From assembly GCA_001586965.3 (NCBI GenBank), contig LUCW03000227.1:1-28548 (forward strand): DNA of 28,548 nucleotides, written 5' to 3'. The translations under genes were made by a program, and so were the position numbers. The notes below the pieces were generated by a model, which saw nothing but the letters and a program-made list of their open reading frames with translations, did not search any database and had not been told where the DNA came from. The DNA is from Sphaeroforma sirkka (taxonomy: Eukaryota > Opisthokonta > Ichthyosporea > Ichthyophonida). Each line of letters begins with the position of its first letter. The first letter of the stretch is position 1. Below, one piece after another: positions 1 to 7,705 of the stretch.

Positions 1-204
1 AACACCTCCATAAGTTTGAGATGTCACCACTTCTGCTGACTTTGTGGCCGTTGCTCTCTAATATCGAGTACCCCGTTGCTATATCCAAGACGTGCAATAT
101 ATATCGATTTCCTGCTGCTGAAACTAGTGGCATTGGATCATGTCGACTTGAATATGATCCCACGGATACTTTGCCGTTATATTAATCATCGGGTGAAATC
201 CCTT
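1..204 (-). pseudogene. Integrase catalytic core start, family A (truncated by window edge)
   Basis: Reading leftward after the CxxC finger, the translation matches the segment of B integrase that holds the first catalytic Asp (WDHIQVD type context), then enters the PMPLVSAAG...ILHVLDIATGYSILRAT segment also seen in family A copy 2. The window ends before the second Asp and the Glu. The frame differs from the upstream finger in places because of indels. The identity rests on close nucleotide match to 10260-10395 and on protein match to the B integrase at 4567-5043. Confidence 0.75.
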
Positions 205-430
205 TCATAACACCCTCTGTCCTAGACATGTGCGACAGTTTCTCCTAACTGTTTGTGCAAGTTCCAGAGCGTTAGGCCACAAATGTCCGTTCTGCTGTAG
301 TTGAGCAACTGTATCTTCTGCTCTATGATGCCCAATCTCATGCTGACACAAGGTGAGCTGTGTGCGACGGCTTATCTCTTCCTCATCTGGAGAATCCGTC
401 ATGGCTACTTCCGAGATAGCGATCGATACT
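205..430 (-). pseudogene. H2C2 zinc finger of integrase, family A
   Basis: The C-terminal 60 residues of the open frame ending at 205 contain a His pair (QHEIGHH) near 324-342 and a Cys pair (CRTC) near 226-237, separated by about 30 residues with the NGHLWPNALELA segment between them. This is the integrase N-terminal H2C2 zinc-binding domain that precedes the DDE core in Ty3/gypsy pol. The matching segment in B lies near 5040-5160. Upstream residues of this frame are out-of-frame sequence, since the true coding path switches frame near 430. Confidence 0.8.
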
Positions 431-880
431 ACAGCCGAGACGTATCTAATGGGGTGACTTTCGATACTGAGGACGGTTCTGCATATCCCAATCGTGCTGA
501 AAACGTCGCTGGAAGGCTGTAACCATTGCGTGGGCCTACTCTTGCAATGACTGTGTGACCCCATGGTGCCTTGCCACTCGCATACTTTCCGTATTTGAGG
601 AAGGAGTGGGCTGTCATTGGAACTAATACTGGGTCTCTTTGTAGAAGCGACTTGAATAACTGGAACCAAGGCTCGTGGGGCGCCCACGGTAGAGACACAC
701 CGTAGCTGTGGCCCTCTCTGATCGTATCTTGCGCAACATTCTATGGATTAATCTCCATGGTGGGTTCATCCATCCGTCTATATCTTTCCAACAATGTGCA
801 AACGCTCCACCCCTGTCATCGTCGGTGTAGTAGCGTGGCAAATGATGATCCTGATGCGAAGCAAAGACATCGACATTATT
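431..880 (-). pseudogene. Dam-like N6-adenine methyltransferase-like domain in gypsy pol, family A
   Basis: Between RNase H and the zinc finger the frame reads VDVFAS (from 874), LPRYYTDDD, W-x4-GWMNPPW (NPPW at 755-766), HRMLRKIR and TVCLPWAPHEPWF, crossing one frameshift near 640-700 into the frame at 429-698. The arrangement DVxAS-(about 7)-PRYxTxDD-(about 8)-W-(about 4)-WMNPPW resembles phage-type Dam N6-adenine methyltransferases (Pfam Dam, PF05869), where NPPY/F/W is catalytic motif IV. A similar domain is known in DIRS-type tyrosine-recombinase retrotransposons. Here it sits in a DDE-integrase chromovirus. Whether it binds SAM or methylates DNA cannot be told: no separate SAM-binding glycine motif is obvious. 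A structural remnant is the main alternative. Confidence 0.65.
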
Positions 881-1540
881 CTCACCCATAATCCGTTGCG
901 CTTGCTCAAAGTAGTCTGGAAAAAGTTGCCAACATTCTGCATATAGTACCTCCGGGTCCTCAGTCTCAACAGTTCCCTCATGAAGCCTAGACCACGCGTC
1001 TGGTAACACGTTCTTTATACCGGGATGTGCGAGATAGTAAAATTGAAAGGCGCTATGATGTGATGCCATCGTTGTAGCATCGGATTCAGCTTTAGCTGTG
1101 TGTTCATATACACCAAAGCCTTGTGATCAGTCAACACTGAAAAGCGTTGACCTTCGAGATGATCCCGGAAGTGTGTGAGACCATATACCAAGGCCAATAT
1201 ATTCCTTCATGGGTGTTGCGTAATTGTGCTGTGCTGCGTTGAGGGTCTTGCTGAAGAACATTAGGTATTGCTTCTTTCCTTCTATGGTCTGGAACAATGC
1301 ACCTCCAATACCGTAGTCGCTTGCATCCGTTTCGAGTTGTAAAGGTACTTCGTCGACGGGAAATTTCAACACTACTGCCTCAACTATGGCTTGCTTCATG
1401 GCATCCCAAGCTTGCTGGTGTCTCTGTTCCCACCTGTCTCCAATGATTTCCTTAGGCTTCAGTCTTACAAATTCCCGGAGTGGGGCAACTACCTCTGCAA
1501 AGTTTGGTAGGTGCTCGTGAAGAAAGTTGGCTAATCCCAA
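881..1540 (-). pseudogene. RNase H domain, family A pol (frameshifted)
   Basis: Two overlapping frames cover it. Residues in 1127-1540 give the RT thumb/connection (GLANFLHEHLPNFAEVVAPL) and the start of RNase H with catalytic Asp in LETDASDYGIGGALFQ. After a one-base frameshift near 1195, the frame 1015-1197 continues with VYGLTHFRDHLEGQRFSVLTD, holding a further catalytic Asp (TDHKALVY), and ends at LQRWHHIIAPFNF. The order and motifs are those of Ty3/gypsy RNase H, which removes RNA from the RNA-DNA hybrid during reverse transcription. It joins RT through a one-base deletion near 1566 (copy 2 has one more G there). Confidence 0.85.
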
Positions 1541-2880
1541 GGCCGATGCAATGTCTTTGTACTTCTTCGGGTTGGCCAGTCAATGAGCTTGGCCTGCTTT
1601 TCATGGCAAATATCAATTCCGGCCTTCGATACTCGCTTCCCTAGGATCATGACTTCTTTGACTGCAAAATGACATTTTGAAGGGTTTAGCTTGAAACTGT
1701 GGTACGTCAGCCGCCGAATGACCTCTTTCACTACTCGTACGTGTTCCTCGTAGTCATCTGTTGCTATTACGATGTCGTCCAGGTAGTGGTGTGCCGGAAG
1801 TCCTTGCAATATCACACTCAGTGTACGCTGAAACTGCTGCGTCAGTGTGTGTAGTCCAAATGGCGCTGATGTAAAGGAATACTGGCTTTTGCCATGTGTG
1901 AAACTGAATAGATACTGAGAATCAGGGTGAATTGGGAGTCGATGGTACGCTGCGGTTAGATCCAATGTCGTGTAATATCTCTTCCCTTTGATGTTACCAA
2001 TGATGTCGTTGATACGGGGAATAATGAACTGATCCGCCGGTATTAATGCATTCACCGCTCTGAGGTCCAAACACACTCGCACTTTCTTTAGTTCTCCAGA
2101 TTGAGTATACTCTGGCACTGCGAGCAAGGGTAAGTTGACGGAAGTGGCTGTATCCCTTTGAACTATGACCAAATCTTGAATCCACTTCTGCACCTGTCTA
2201 TCTACCCATGGTATCCATTTGTCTGCTACAAAGTTCCTTACTGCCTTCCGCATCCTTGCAGCTTGATCTGGTGTCACTGGCAATCTAACTTCGCCTCCTT
2301 CCAGTCTGCACCTGTCCTTTTCTCGAATACCGTCATTGTCCCTCAGTTCCTTGTCTAGTTCCAGGCGAACACCGGTTTCCTCGGTCAAATCTGGTGGTCG
2401 TCTCAACGGTATTGGTTCCAATAGTTTGTCTAGCTCCGTTGGATCTATGGGTGAGAATGGCGATTGAAGGCCTCCCACGTATAGCCCTAAGCCAGGCATA
2501 AGATCCTGGCCTACGATCGCGTCGATAGCCGGTGGTAGATTCATTAGCTCGAAAGACTGTTCTGTGAGCTGTAGACCATATCGTACTGGAGTTTGTACGG
2601 TTGAGCCTATTCGCCGTGTACGAAGACTACGATCAGCTAGGTATATATAGGATCCCTCCGGAGCTGACTTAATTTGCAATCCCCAATCGTGTGCGGATGT
2701 CGAATCAATGCAACTTCTGTTTGCCCCAGAATCCACTAACGCCCTGCATGTCTTACCGTTAATCAGGATGGATATGAATACTCGATTGTCCATTGAAAGT
2801 AATGGATCTTTGATCGATAGTATCACAGGTGTGCTAGACGGGAAAACTAAAGTTGCATCTACATCCGACACCCTTACGTC
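1531..2880 (-). CDS. Protease-reverse transcriptase segment of pol, family A copy 1
   Basis: Open from just after the gag stop. Residues 47-50 (DSGA, in RALVDSGANRSC) are the retropepsin active site. RT follows: LPLLAVPEY, KVRVCLDLRAVNALIP, YYTTLDLTAAYHRLP with the first catalytic Asp, FTSAPFGL, and HHYLDDIVIA with the paired Asp (YLDD variant of the usual FxDD). The frame ends at 1531 in nonsense sequence after a one-base loss near 1566. A first Met is found at 2871, but the coding path probably starts in gag and reads through the TAG at 2881-2883, since nothing interrupts the frame between that stop and the Met. It differs from copy 2 by only a few residues. Confidence 0.9.
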   Translation of the reverse strand, partial: DVRVSDVDATLVFPSSTPVILSIKDPLLSMDNRVFISILINGKTCRALVDSGANRSCIDSTSAHDWGLQIKSAPEGSYIYLADRSLRTRRIGSTVQTPVRYGLQLTEQSFELMNLPPAIDAIVGQDLMPGLGLYVGGLQSPFSPIDPTELDKLLEPIPLRRPPDLTEETGVRLELDKELRDNDGIREKDRCRLEGGEVRLPVTPDQAARMRKAVRNFVADKWIPWVDRQVQKWIQDLVIVQRDTATSVNLPLLAVPEYTQSGELKKVRVCLDLRAVNALIPADQFIIPRINDIIGNIKGKRYYTTLDLTAAYHRLPIHPDSQYLFSFTHGKSQYSFTSAPFGLHTLTQQFQRTLSVILQGLPAHHYLDDIVIATDDYEEHVRVVKEVIRRLTYHSFKLNPSKCHFAVKEVMILGKRVSKAGIDICHEKQAKLIDWPTRRSTKTLHRPWD

Positions 2881-2883
2881 CTA
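2881..2883 (-). promoter_or_regulatory. In-frame gag/pol stop codon (TAG), family A copy 1
   Basis: The minus-strand reading is a TAG followed by GATGTAAGG and then GTGTCGGATG. The last gag codons (SDQE type) lie immediately upstream and protease follows in the same frame. Copy 2 has the same stop at 12021-12023 and family B has TGA at the same place. This fits readthrough of a gag terminator as in gammaretroviruses. The mechanism is inference. Confidence 0.6.
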
Positions 2884-2905
2884 TTCCTGATCGCTGCCTA
2901 TGGTT

Positions 2906-3145
2906 TGTGTATGTCTACGCGAGATCACTGTGTTCTCAACGTTCTCCCTGTGCCAGGAGGGGACGTTGTTCATTTATTAGTAATTATAAACAGTAATCTA
3001 AAATGACTGACTCTTAAATGAGTCATTAGTCATGTGTGTAAAACCAGCAAAACTCTTAAAACCCAGTTTATCAGATTATTCTGATAAACTGTAAAACTTG
3101 TAATAAACTTTTCAAATAAATATAAGTACTTGTATTCTGACCACA
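2906..3145 (-). repeat. LTR L, copy 1 (3' LTR of B copy 1)
   Basis: About 240 bp, one of four copies (others 9479-9703, 15129-15373, 20848-21095). On the minus strand it starts TGTGGTCAG and ends in ...ACACA, and it is preceded by a G-run (CCCCCCC on plus, from about 3148) that would serve as polypurine tract for B. It contains the perfect hairpin CAGTTTATCAG/CTGATAAACTG (3064-3091), a GGAGGGGACGTT-type stem and the palindromic ATGACTCAT site. Its left end is more diverged than copy 3 (TGTGTATGTC versus TGTAGTAAG). It interrupts family A exactly where copy 2 is continuous. Confidence 0.8.
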
Positions 3146-3218
3146 ACCCCCCCAAACTGAAGCACTGAACAAAGCAGTGTGCCAGTTTCAGAGATGATAA
3201 GAATAGCATAGTACCTTA

Positions 3219-3383
3219 TGTGCTGGCATTATCCTCGAGAGCTAGAGCATTGTGCTGGCATTTATCCTCGAGAGCTAGAGCATTGTGCTGGCATTTATCC
3301 TCGAGAGCTAGAGCATTGTGCTGGCATTTATCCTCAGAGAGCTAGAGCATTGTGCTGGCATTTTTACCTCAGAGAGCTAGAGG
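3219..3383. repeat. Minisatellite 1: five units of about 33 bp
   Basis: Unit TGTGCTGGCATTTATCC followed by TCGAGAGCTAGAGCAT, five times, with the last two units carrying CTCAGAGAGC in place of CTCGAGAGC. The core CTCGAGAGCTAGAG is nearly self-complementary (CTCGAG plus AGCT). The same five units occur at 15447-15610. Confidence 0.9.
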
Positions 3384-3587
3384 ACCCGATGTGTACGTCT
3401 CGAGCGACCCGTCGTGTTTGAATTCTTGAAGCTACTGTTCATCTGTGTCAGCATATAGGAGTTTGGCAAGTACAATATAGGACTGTATTTGTGTCGGAGA
3501 AAAACTGCCAGTGGCAGAAACCGTGCAAACCATTAACCCGCTGTTTCAAAACAATGCCCAAGGAGTTGTTTGATTGATTTCGCTGTG

Positions 3588-3876
3588 TTATACTCCGAAG
3601 CAAGAGTGGCTCATTTAACCTCGCGAGCTTGAGCCGCTGACGATTTTCCCTCGCGAGCTCGAGTGCTAACCGTTTATTCTCGCGAGCTCGAGTGGCTGGT
3701 TTATACTCGGGAGCTAGAGTCGCTGCTTTTTATACTCAAGAGCTCAGTGGCTGGTTTATACTCGGGAGCCAGAGTTGCTGGTTTATACTCAAGAGTCGCT
3801 GCTCAAGAGCTCAGTGGCTGGTTTATACTCGGGAGCTAGAGTTGCTGGTTTATGCTCCAGAGCTTGAGCTCGATAT
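3588..3876. repeat. Minisatellite 2: degenerate 25-30 bp units with CTCGCGAGCTCGAG core
   Basis: About ten units of the form GGCTGGTTTATA + CTCGGGAGCTAGAGT. The cores vary as CTCGCGAGCTCGAG, CTCGGGAGCTAGAG and CTCAAGAGCTC. The core matches that of minisatellite 1, so both blocks amplify one short palindromic motif. The related block at 15817-16095 has fewer units, lacking one segment present here around 3765-3815, so the array varies in length between element copies. Confidence 0.85.
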
Positions 3877-3907
3877 CCGAGAACAAAGTTATATTGAAGA
3901 TAAAGTA

Positions 3908-4566
3908 TTAGACTTGTGCACGTTGGCGCTTACGTGTCCGTGTCTGCGAAGCTTTGTGGTAGGCCGCGATATCGTTGGCATCATCAAAAGCTTCTGCTGT
4001 TTCCCACGTTGGTTCGCCTTCTCGCCATCTCACCAGGTATTCTAATTTCCCCGTCTCATCATTCGTACGATGTGTGATAATATGGCGAAACTCCACCCCT
4101 CCTTCGGTCCATAAGTCTTCGTTAATTGGTGGGTCTGTGCGTCTATGCACTAAACGGAGGAGTTCCACCCGTACCGGTTTGGTCTTGAATTCTGGTGGGG
4201 CGGAACCATCCTTGTTCGCTAACTCGTAGCGTTGGCCGTGTCTAGCTTTGACTACATATGGTCCAAACAATGGCCGCATAGCCTTCGTTGTTCGGCCTTC
4301 TGATCGTACCATGACCACATCTCCTTCGTCGAAATGTACCAAGTCGTGAGCATGCAGGCGGTCAAATGTCGTCGTAAGCTTGCCTGTATACTTCTTGGTA
4401 ATGTGGTGGAGGGTCGGCAATATAGTGTCCTGTAACTGGTCTAATCGTTGTGTCCAGGTGTCATTCGTCATCGGCTGAGAATCCGGTAACTCGTCCGTGA
4501 AATCGGCGAACGGAACATGGCGGCGGCCAAAGTACACGCTAAACGGTGCACTCTTATGGCGACGGA
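3908..4566 (-). CDS. Integrase C-terminus with GPY/F module and chromodomain, family B copy 1
   Basis: C-terminal end of pol. The open frame to 4615 is authentic from about 4566; upstream residues are out of frame because one G is missing near 4565 compared with 16782. Residues 23-40 (APFSVYFGRRHVPFADFTDE) are the end of the integrase core, then an alpha-helical stretch (THHITKKYTG type) and GDVVMVRSEGRTTKAMRPLFGPYVV, the GPY/F motif at residues 118-120. Residues 175-222 form a chromodomain: FRHIITHR, then LEYLVRWREGEPTWETAEAF with conserved W197 and W204. The loop between the two Trp is shorter than in typical HP1 or chromovirus domains. The tail is basic (TRTRKRQR). Chromodomains of chromoviruses guide insertion to marked chromatin; the mark used here is unknown. 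Confidence 0.88.
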
Positions 4567-5290
4567 TATCCGAAGGTTCTGGTATAGCATCGTAAACGGA
4601 AGGCGTTCGTCCCATCGAAGGGGAACTGCCTCACAGCATTGTCGAATAGAACGTGTAATCTCCTTGTGACGTCGTTCTGCCGCGCCCAGCACTTGGGGTC
4701 GATATGGTGGAGACACCTTATGTAGCATCCCCACTTCCTGGACCAGAAGCTCCACTAACTTGTTGGTGAACTCCTTCCCCATGTCTGTTTGGATTTTACG
4801 GGGAAACCATGTTCGCCAAAAAATCTCTATGAGTGTCTGTGTCGTGGTTTCCTTTGTCTTGTCCCGTGTGGCTCGAAGGATAGAATAGCCTGTGGTGATG
4901 TCTAAGACGTGAAGAATATAATTGTTCTTGCGTCTGGACTCCAGTGGCATCGGGATGTAGTCCACTTGAATATGGTCCCACGGGTAGCGTGCATCGATGC
5001 TAATCATCGGGTGGAAACCTTTACGAAGTGTGTCCTGTCCCAAACATGTGCCACATTGCCGCTTAACTCTGTGGCTAACTCAAGTGCCCCTGGCCAAATG
5101 TGACCGTTCTGACGAAGTTGTTGGACTGTGTCCGCCGCCCCATGATGTCCTTGTTCGTGTTGCGCTTGCGTGAGTTGCGTACGACGCTGTTTCTCCGCCG
5201 GACTCGCTTGTGCAAACGCCGGTTGACCCTCTGCATCTGCCAGTGCCACTGAGATTTCTCGCGCTGTGTCTAAGCACATGACATATTTTG
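4567..5290 (-). pseudogene. Integrase H2C2 finger and DDE core, family B copy 1
   Basis: The frame 4468-5043 carries the catalytic triad: Asp28 in WDHIQVDYIP, Asp87 in IQTDMGKEF and Glu123 in GAAERRHKE, giving the D-x35-E spacing of the retroviral integrase family. The H2C2 finger lies upstream in frame 5004-5564: His136 and His140/141 (QHEQGHHG, near 5140-5160), then the Cys pair after a one-base loss near 5068 (copy 2 has CTTCTG where this copy has CTCTG). A short compensated frameshift around 4795-4825 replaces the usual GEHGF context with WRTWF. Integrase inserts the cDNA into the genome; this copy would not yield an intact protein because of the frameshifts. Confidence 0.88.
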
Positions 5291-5710
5291 TATGCTTTGG
5301 TTCTGCAAAACCAAGTCGCTGTGAAAACAGCGGGTCCAGTTTGAATCCATTGGAAGGACCCACCCGTGCTACTACGGTATGACCCCATGGTGTCTTCCCC
5401 CACATTGCGTACTTAGCGTACTTGAGGAACGTGTGTGGTGTCCGTGGTACCAGCACCGGTTCTGTCTGCAATAACTGCTTGAACAGGTCGAACCATGGTG
5501 CTCTTGGTACCCATGGTAGACATACTGTGGCCCGTGCGCCGTCGGCTCGTATCTTGCGTAACATCCTGTGTATCTGTTCCCAAAGGCGGGTTCATCCATC
5601 CATCGACTATCGACCAGTCGTGGGCAAACGCTCCTTCCCCATCATCCTTCGTCCAGAACCGAGGAAGCTGAGCGTTGGTTGGGTCCGCAAATACATCTAT
5701 GTCATTCGGT
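5291..5710 (-). pseudogene. Dam-like N6-adenine methyltransferase-like domain in gypsy pol, family B copy 1
   Basis: The N-terminal part is in frame 5413-6087: residues 129-158 read DIDVFADPTN..LPRFWTKDD...HDW, then GWMNPP at 5584-5598. A one-base insertion just after the NPP codons (TTT run near 5583) shifts the frame; in the next frame the residue after NPP becomes W and the sequence goes on as QIHRMLRKIR, ATVCLPWVPRAPWF, KTPWGHTVVARVG. Both families therefore carry the same NPPW motif, acidic DD pair and conserved aromatic residues despite clear divergence elsewhere, which argues for selection on the domain before the copies died. Its place between RNase H and the H2C2 finger is identical in A. 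Confidence 0.68.
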
Positions 5711-6125
5711 CCAAAGTGTTGTTGCGCTTGTTCAAAGTAACTAGGGAATAACTGCCAGCCGTCGGTATACATTATTTCGAGTTCGTCCTGCTCCGCTGTC
5801 CCCTCGTGTACTCTACTTAACATGTCCGGGAGCACATTTGACTCTCCTGGTATATGCGATATGGTAAAGTTGAATGGCGCGATGATATGATGCCATCTCT
5901 GAAGCATCGGATTAAGCTTGAGCTGTGTGTTCATATATACAAGGGCCTTGTGGTCCGTGAAGACCGCAAACCGTTGCCCATCCAAGTATTCCCTGAAATG
6001 TGTCAGTCCATATACCAATGCCAGTAACTCCTTCATAGGTGTGGCGTAGTTCTGTTGCGCATGGTTCAGAGTCTTACTAAAGAACATTAAGTAATGTTTC
6101 TTACCGTTGACCCATTGGAATAGCG
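5711..6125 (-). pseudogene. RNase H domain, family B copy 1
   Basis: Continues from RT in frame 6087-6647, which reaches LETDASDYGLG with the first catalytic Asp, then is broken by a one-base loss near 6125. The next frame (5413-6087) carries FFSKTLNHAQQNYATPMKELLALVYGLTHFREYL, TDHKALVYMN and FNFTISHIPGESNVLPDMLSR, typical of the C-terminal half of Ty3/gypsy RNase H. A linker of about 30 residues (GTAEQDELEIM...FPSYFEQAQQ) leads into the Dam-like domain. Confidence 0.87.
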
Positions 6126-6738
6126 CTCCCCTAAACCGTAATCGCTAGCGTCGGTTTCCAAGTTCAGAGGAATGCCGTCGACCGGAAAGTGTAACGCCAC
6201 AGCATTCACCACTGCGTCTTTCATTGCCTGCCACGCCTGTGCATGTCTCTCCTCCCAACGATCACCTATCAACTCCTTTGGTTTGAGTTTGCAAAATTCG
6301 CGCAAGGGTGCAACCGTGTTCGCGAAATTAGGCAGATGTTCGTGGAGGTAATTTGCTAAACCCAACGCCGAGGCTATATCTTTGTATCGTTGTGGTGTGG
6401 GCCAGTCGATCAGCTTGGCCTGCTTTTCATGGTCAATGTCAATGCCTTGTGCCGATACTTTCTTCCCTAGGATCATGACTTCGGAGATAGCGAAGTGGCA
6501 CTTGGCAGGGTTAAGCTTAAAACTGTGGTATGTTAAGCGTTGTATCACCTTCTGCACCGTCCTAACGTGTTCGTCATAACCGTCACTGGCGATAACTATG
6601 TCATCGATATAGTGGTGAACCGGTAAGCCATCAAGTATTGTACTCAAGGTACGTTGAAACTGCTGCGTGAGTACATGAAGACCGAACGGTGCTGATGTGA
6701 ACGAGTACTGATAACGTTCGTGTGTAAAACTAAATAAT
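6087..6738 (-). pseudogene. Reverse transcriptase C-terminal half, family B copy 1
   Basis: The frame 6087-6647 begins just inside RT. HHYIDDIVIASDGYDEH supplies the catalytic Asp pair as YIDD, where family A has YLDD. It is followed by YHSFKLNPAKCHFAISEVMILGKKVS (the conserved LNPxKC and LGxxVS elements), the thumb and connection, and the RNase H start. The stretch 6648-6738 encodes the YxFTSAPFGL region. An extra base near 6738 separates it from the upstream RT frame. Confidence 0.87.
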
Positions 6739-7702
6739 GTATTGTGAGTCTGGATGGATGGGCAGCCTGTGGTATGCAGCCGATATGTCCAGCGTCGTGT
6801 AGTACTTCTTACTCTTGAGGCGAGATATGAGTTCGTTGACCTTGGGGATCAGGAACTGGTCACCAGGAATAAGCGCGTTAACGGCACGCATGTCTAAACA
6901 CACGCGTACCTTCTTGACGTTGCCTTCCGCATCGAATGTCGGTACCGCAAGGAGAGGAAGATTAACAGTCGTTGGTGTCGTTCGTTTCGTGATCACCAAA
7001 TCCGTCAACCACTTCTTCACTTGTTCATCCACATAGGGGAGCCATCGATCGGATACGAAGTTACGCGCCGATCGCCGCATCTGCAACGCTTGTTCATGGG
7101 TTACTGGGATGGTTACCTCACTACCTTCCAGACGACAGCGCGCGTTGTCGGCAATTTTCGCATTGGCTTCCAAATCCTGTGCCAACCGTTCGCGTACATC
7201 GACGGGTTCCGTCGTGTTAGGTGCCTGTCGGCGTGGTATGGGTTCGAGGAGCTCTTCTAGTTCTGTGGGGTCTATTGGTGCAAGTGGCGATTGGATACCG
7301 CCTATGTATAGGCCCAAGCCTTTCAACATATCTTGCCCCCCCACTATAACATCTATACCCGTCGGCAAGTTCATCAATTCTAATGAACCGTCGATAATTC
7401 TGGTACCGTACCTTATAGGTACCACTTCCGTCGTCCCCAGTCGAGGAGTTCGCACCGCCTTGTCAGCTAAATATATAAATGACCCAGGTGGTGCCGGAGT
7501 TATTGGTCGGCCAAGGAGGTCTGCGGATGTCTGTGAGATACAACTTCTATTTGCTCCCGTGTCTATCAAGGCTTTGTCCGTTGATTTGTACTTGAATATA
7601 GACTCGGTTGTCTGACGTCAGCAATGGGTCTTGTATTGCCATCACTGCTCCAATCGTGGTAACAAATATGAAGCTCCTATCCGACTCAGACACCCTCACC
7701 TC
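6739..7702 (-). pseudogene. Protease and reverse transcriptase N-terminal half, family B copy 1
   Basis: The frame 6730-7569 starts inside the retropepsin active site (IDTGANRSCIS, DTGA) and goes on to the flap and GIDVIVGGQDML. RT follows: VNLPLLAVPTF, KVRVCLDMRAVNALIPGDQF, and YYTTLDISAAYHRLPIHPDSQY with the first catalytic Asp. The N-terminal protease residues (VRVSESDRSFIFVTTIGAVMAIQDPLL) lie in the frame directly after the gag TGA. Both arms of the terminal inverted duplication keep 8 bases near 7570 (between TTTGAACG and GTCCG) that this copy lacks, which is why this frame is broken. Confidence 0.87.
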
Positions 7703-7705
7703 TCA
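7703..7705 (-). promoter_or_regulatory. In-frame gag/pol stop codon (TGA), family B copy 1
   Basis: Minus-strand TGA directly after the gag codons YDTWESVADHA, followed in the same frame by GAGGTGAGG and GTGTCTGAG, which encode the protease N-terminus. The left arm of the inverted duplication has the same TGA at 24616-24618, and family A has TAG at this position. A likely site of programmed readthrough; this is inference from conservation. Confidence 0.6.

Larger units (their letters stand above)
1..2905 (-). mobile_element. Ty3/gypsy family A, copy 1 (partial)
   Basis: Antisense fragment of a Ty3/gypsy element running from the gag stop (2881-2883) through protease, RT, RNase H, a Dam-like domain and the H2C2 finger to the start of integrase at the window edge. 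It is nearly identical to 9704-12443 (family A copy 2) wherever both exist, so the family was active or duplicated recently. It is cut at 2905/2906: copy 2 continues into gag after the shared TATGGTTT, whereas here LTR L begins. Several single-base frameshifts break pol (near 1566, near 1195 and in the 640-700 region). No LTR of family A is visible in the window. Confidence 0.9.
3146..3907 (-). other. 3' untranslated region of family B, copy 1
   Basis: Non-coding stretch between the chromodomain stop and the LTR. It holds a polypurine-like G-run next to the LTR (C-run on plus), minisatellite 1 (3219-3383), about 200 bp without recognisable structure (3384-3587) and minisatellite 2 (3588-3876). 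The whole block recurs at 15374-16126 with differences only in minisatellite 2 copy number and scattered bases. Open frames through it are products of the repeats, not genes. Confidence 0.75.

Noticed and set aside
3219..3383. CRISPR-like array
   Set aside because: Units are contiguous 33-bp tandem repeats with no unique spacers, in a eukaryotic retrotransposon.
3218..3421. Plus-strand open frame with repeated CAGIYPRELEH units
   Set aside because: It is only the 33-bp minisatellite translated; 33 is divisible by 3, so repeats stay open without selection.
3692..4045. Plus-strand open frames rich in ELEWLVYT-like repeats (also 15890-16264)
   Set aside because: Products of minisatellite 2 running into the antisense of the chromodomain; no independent support.
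7109..7615. 168-codon plus-strand frame and similar long antisense frames over gypsy pol
   Set aside because: Shadows of the minus-strand protease-RT coding frame; no recognisable motifs of their own.
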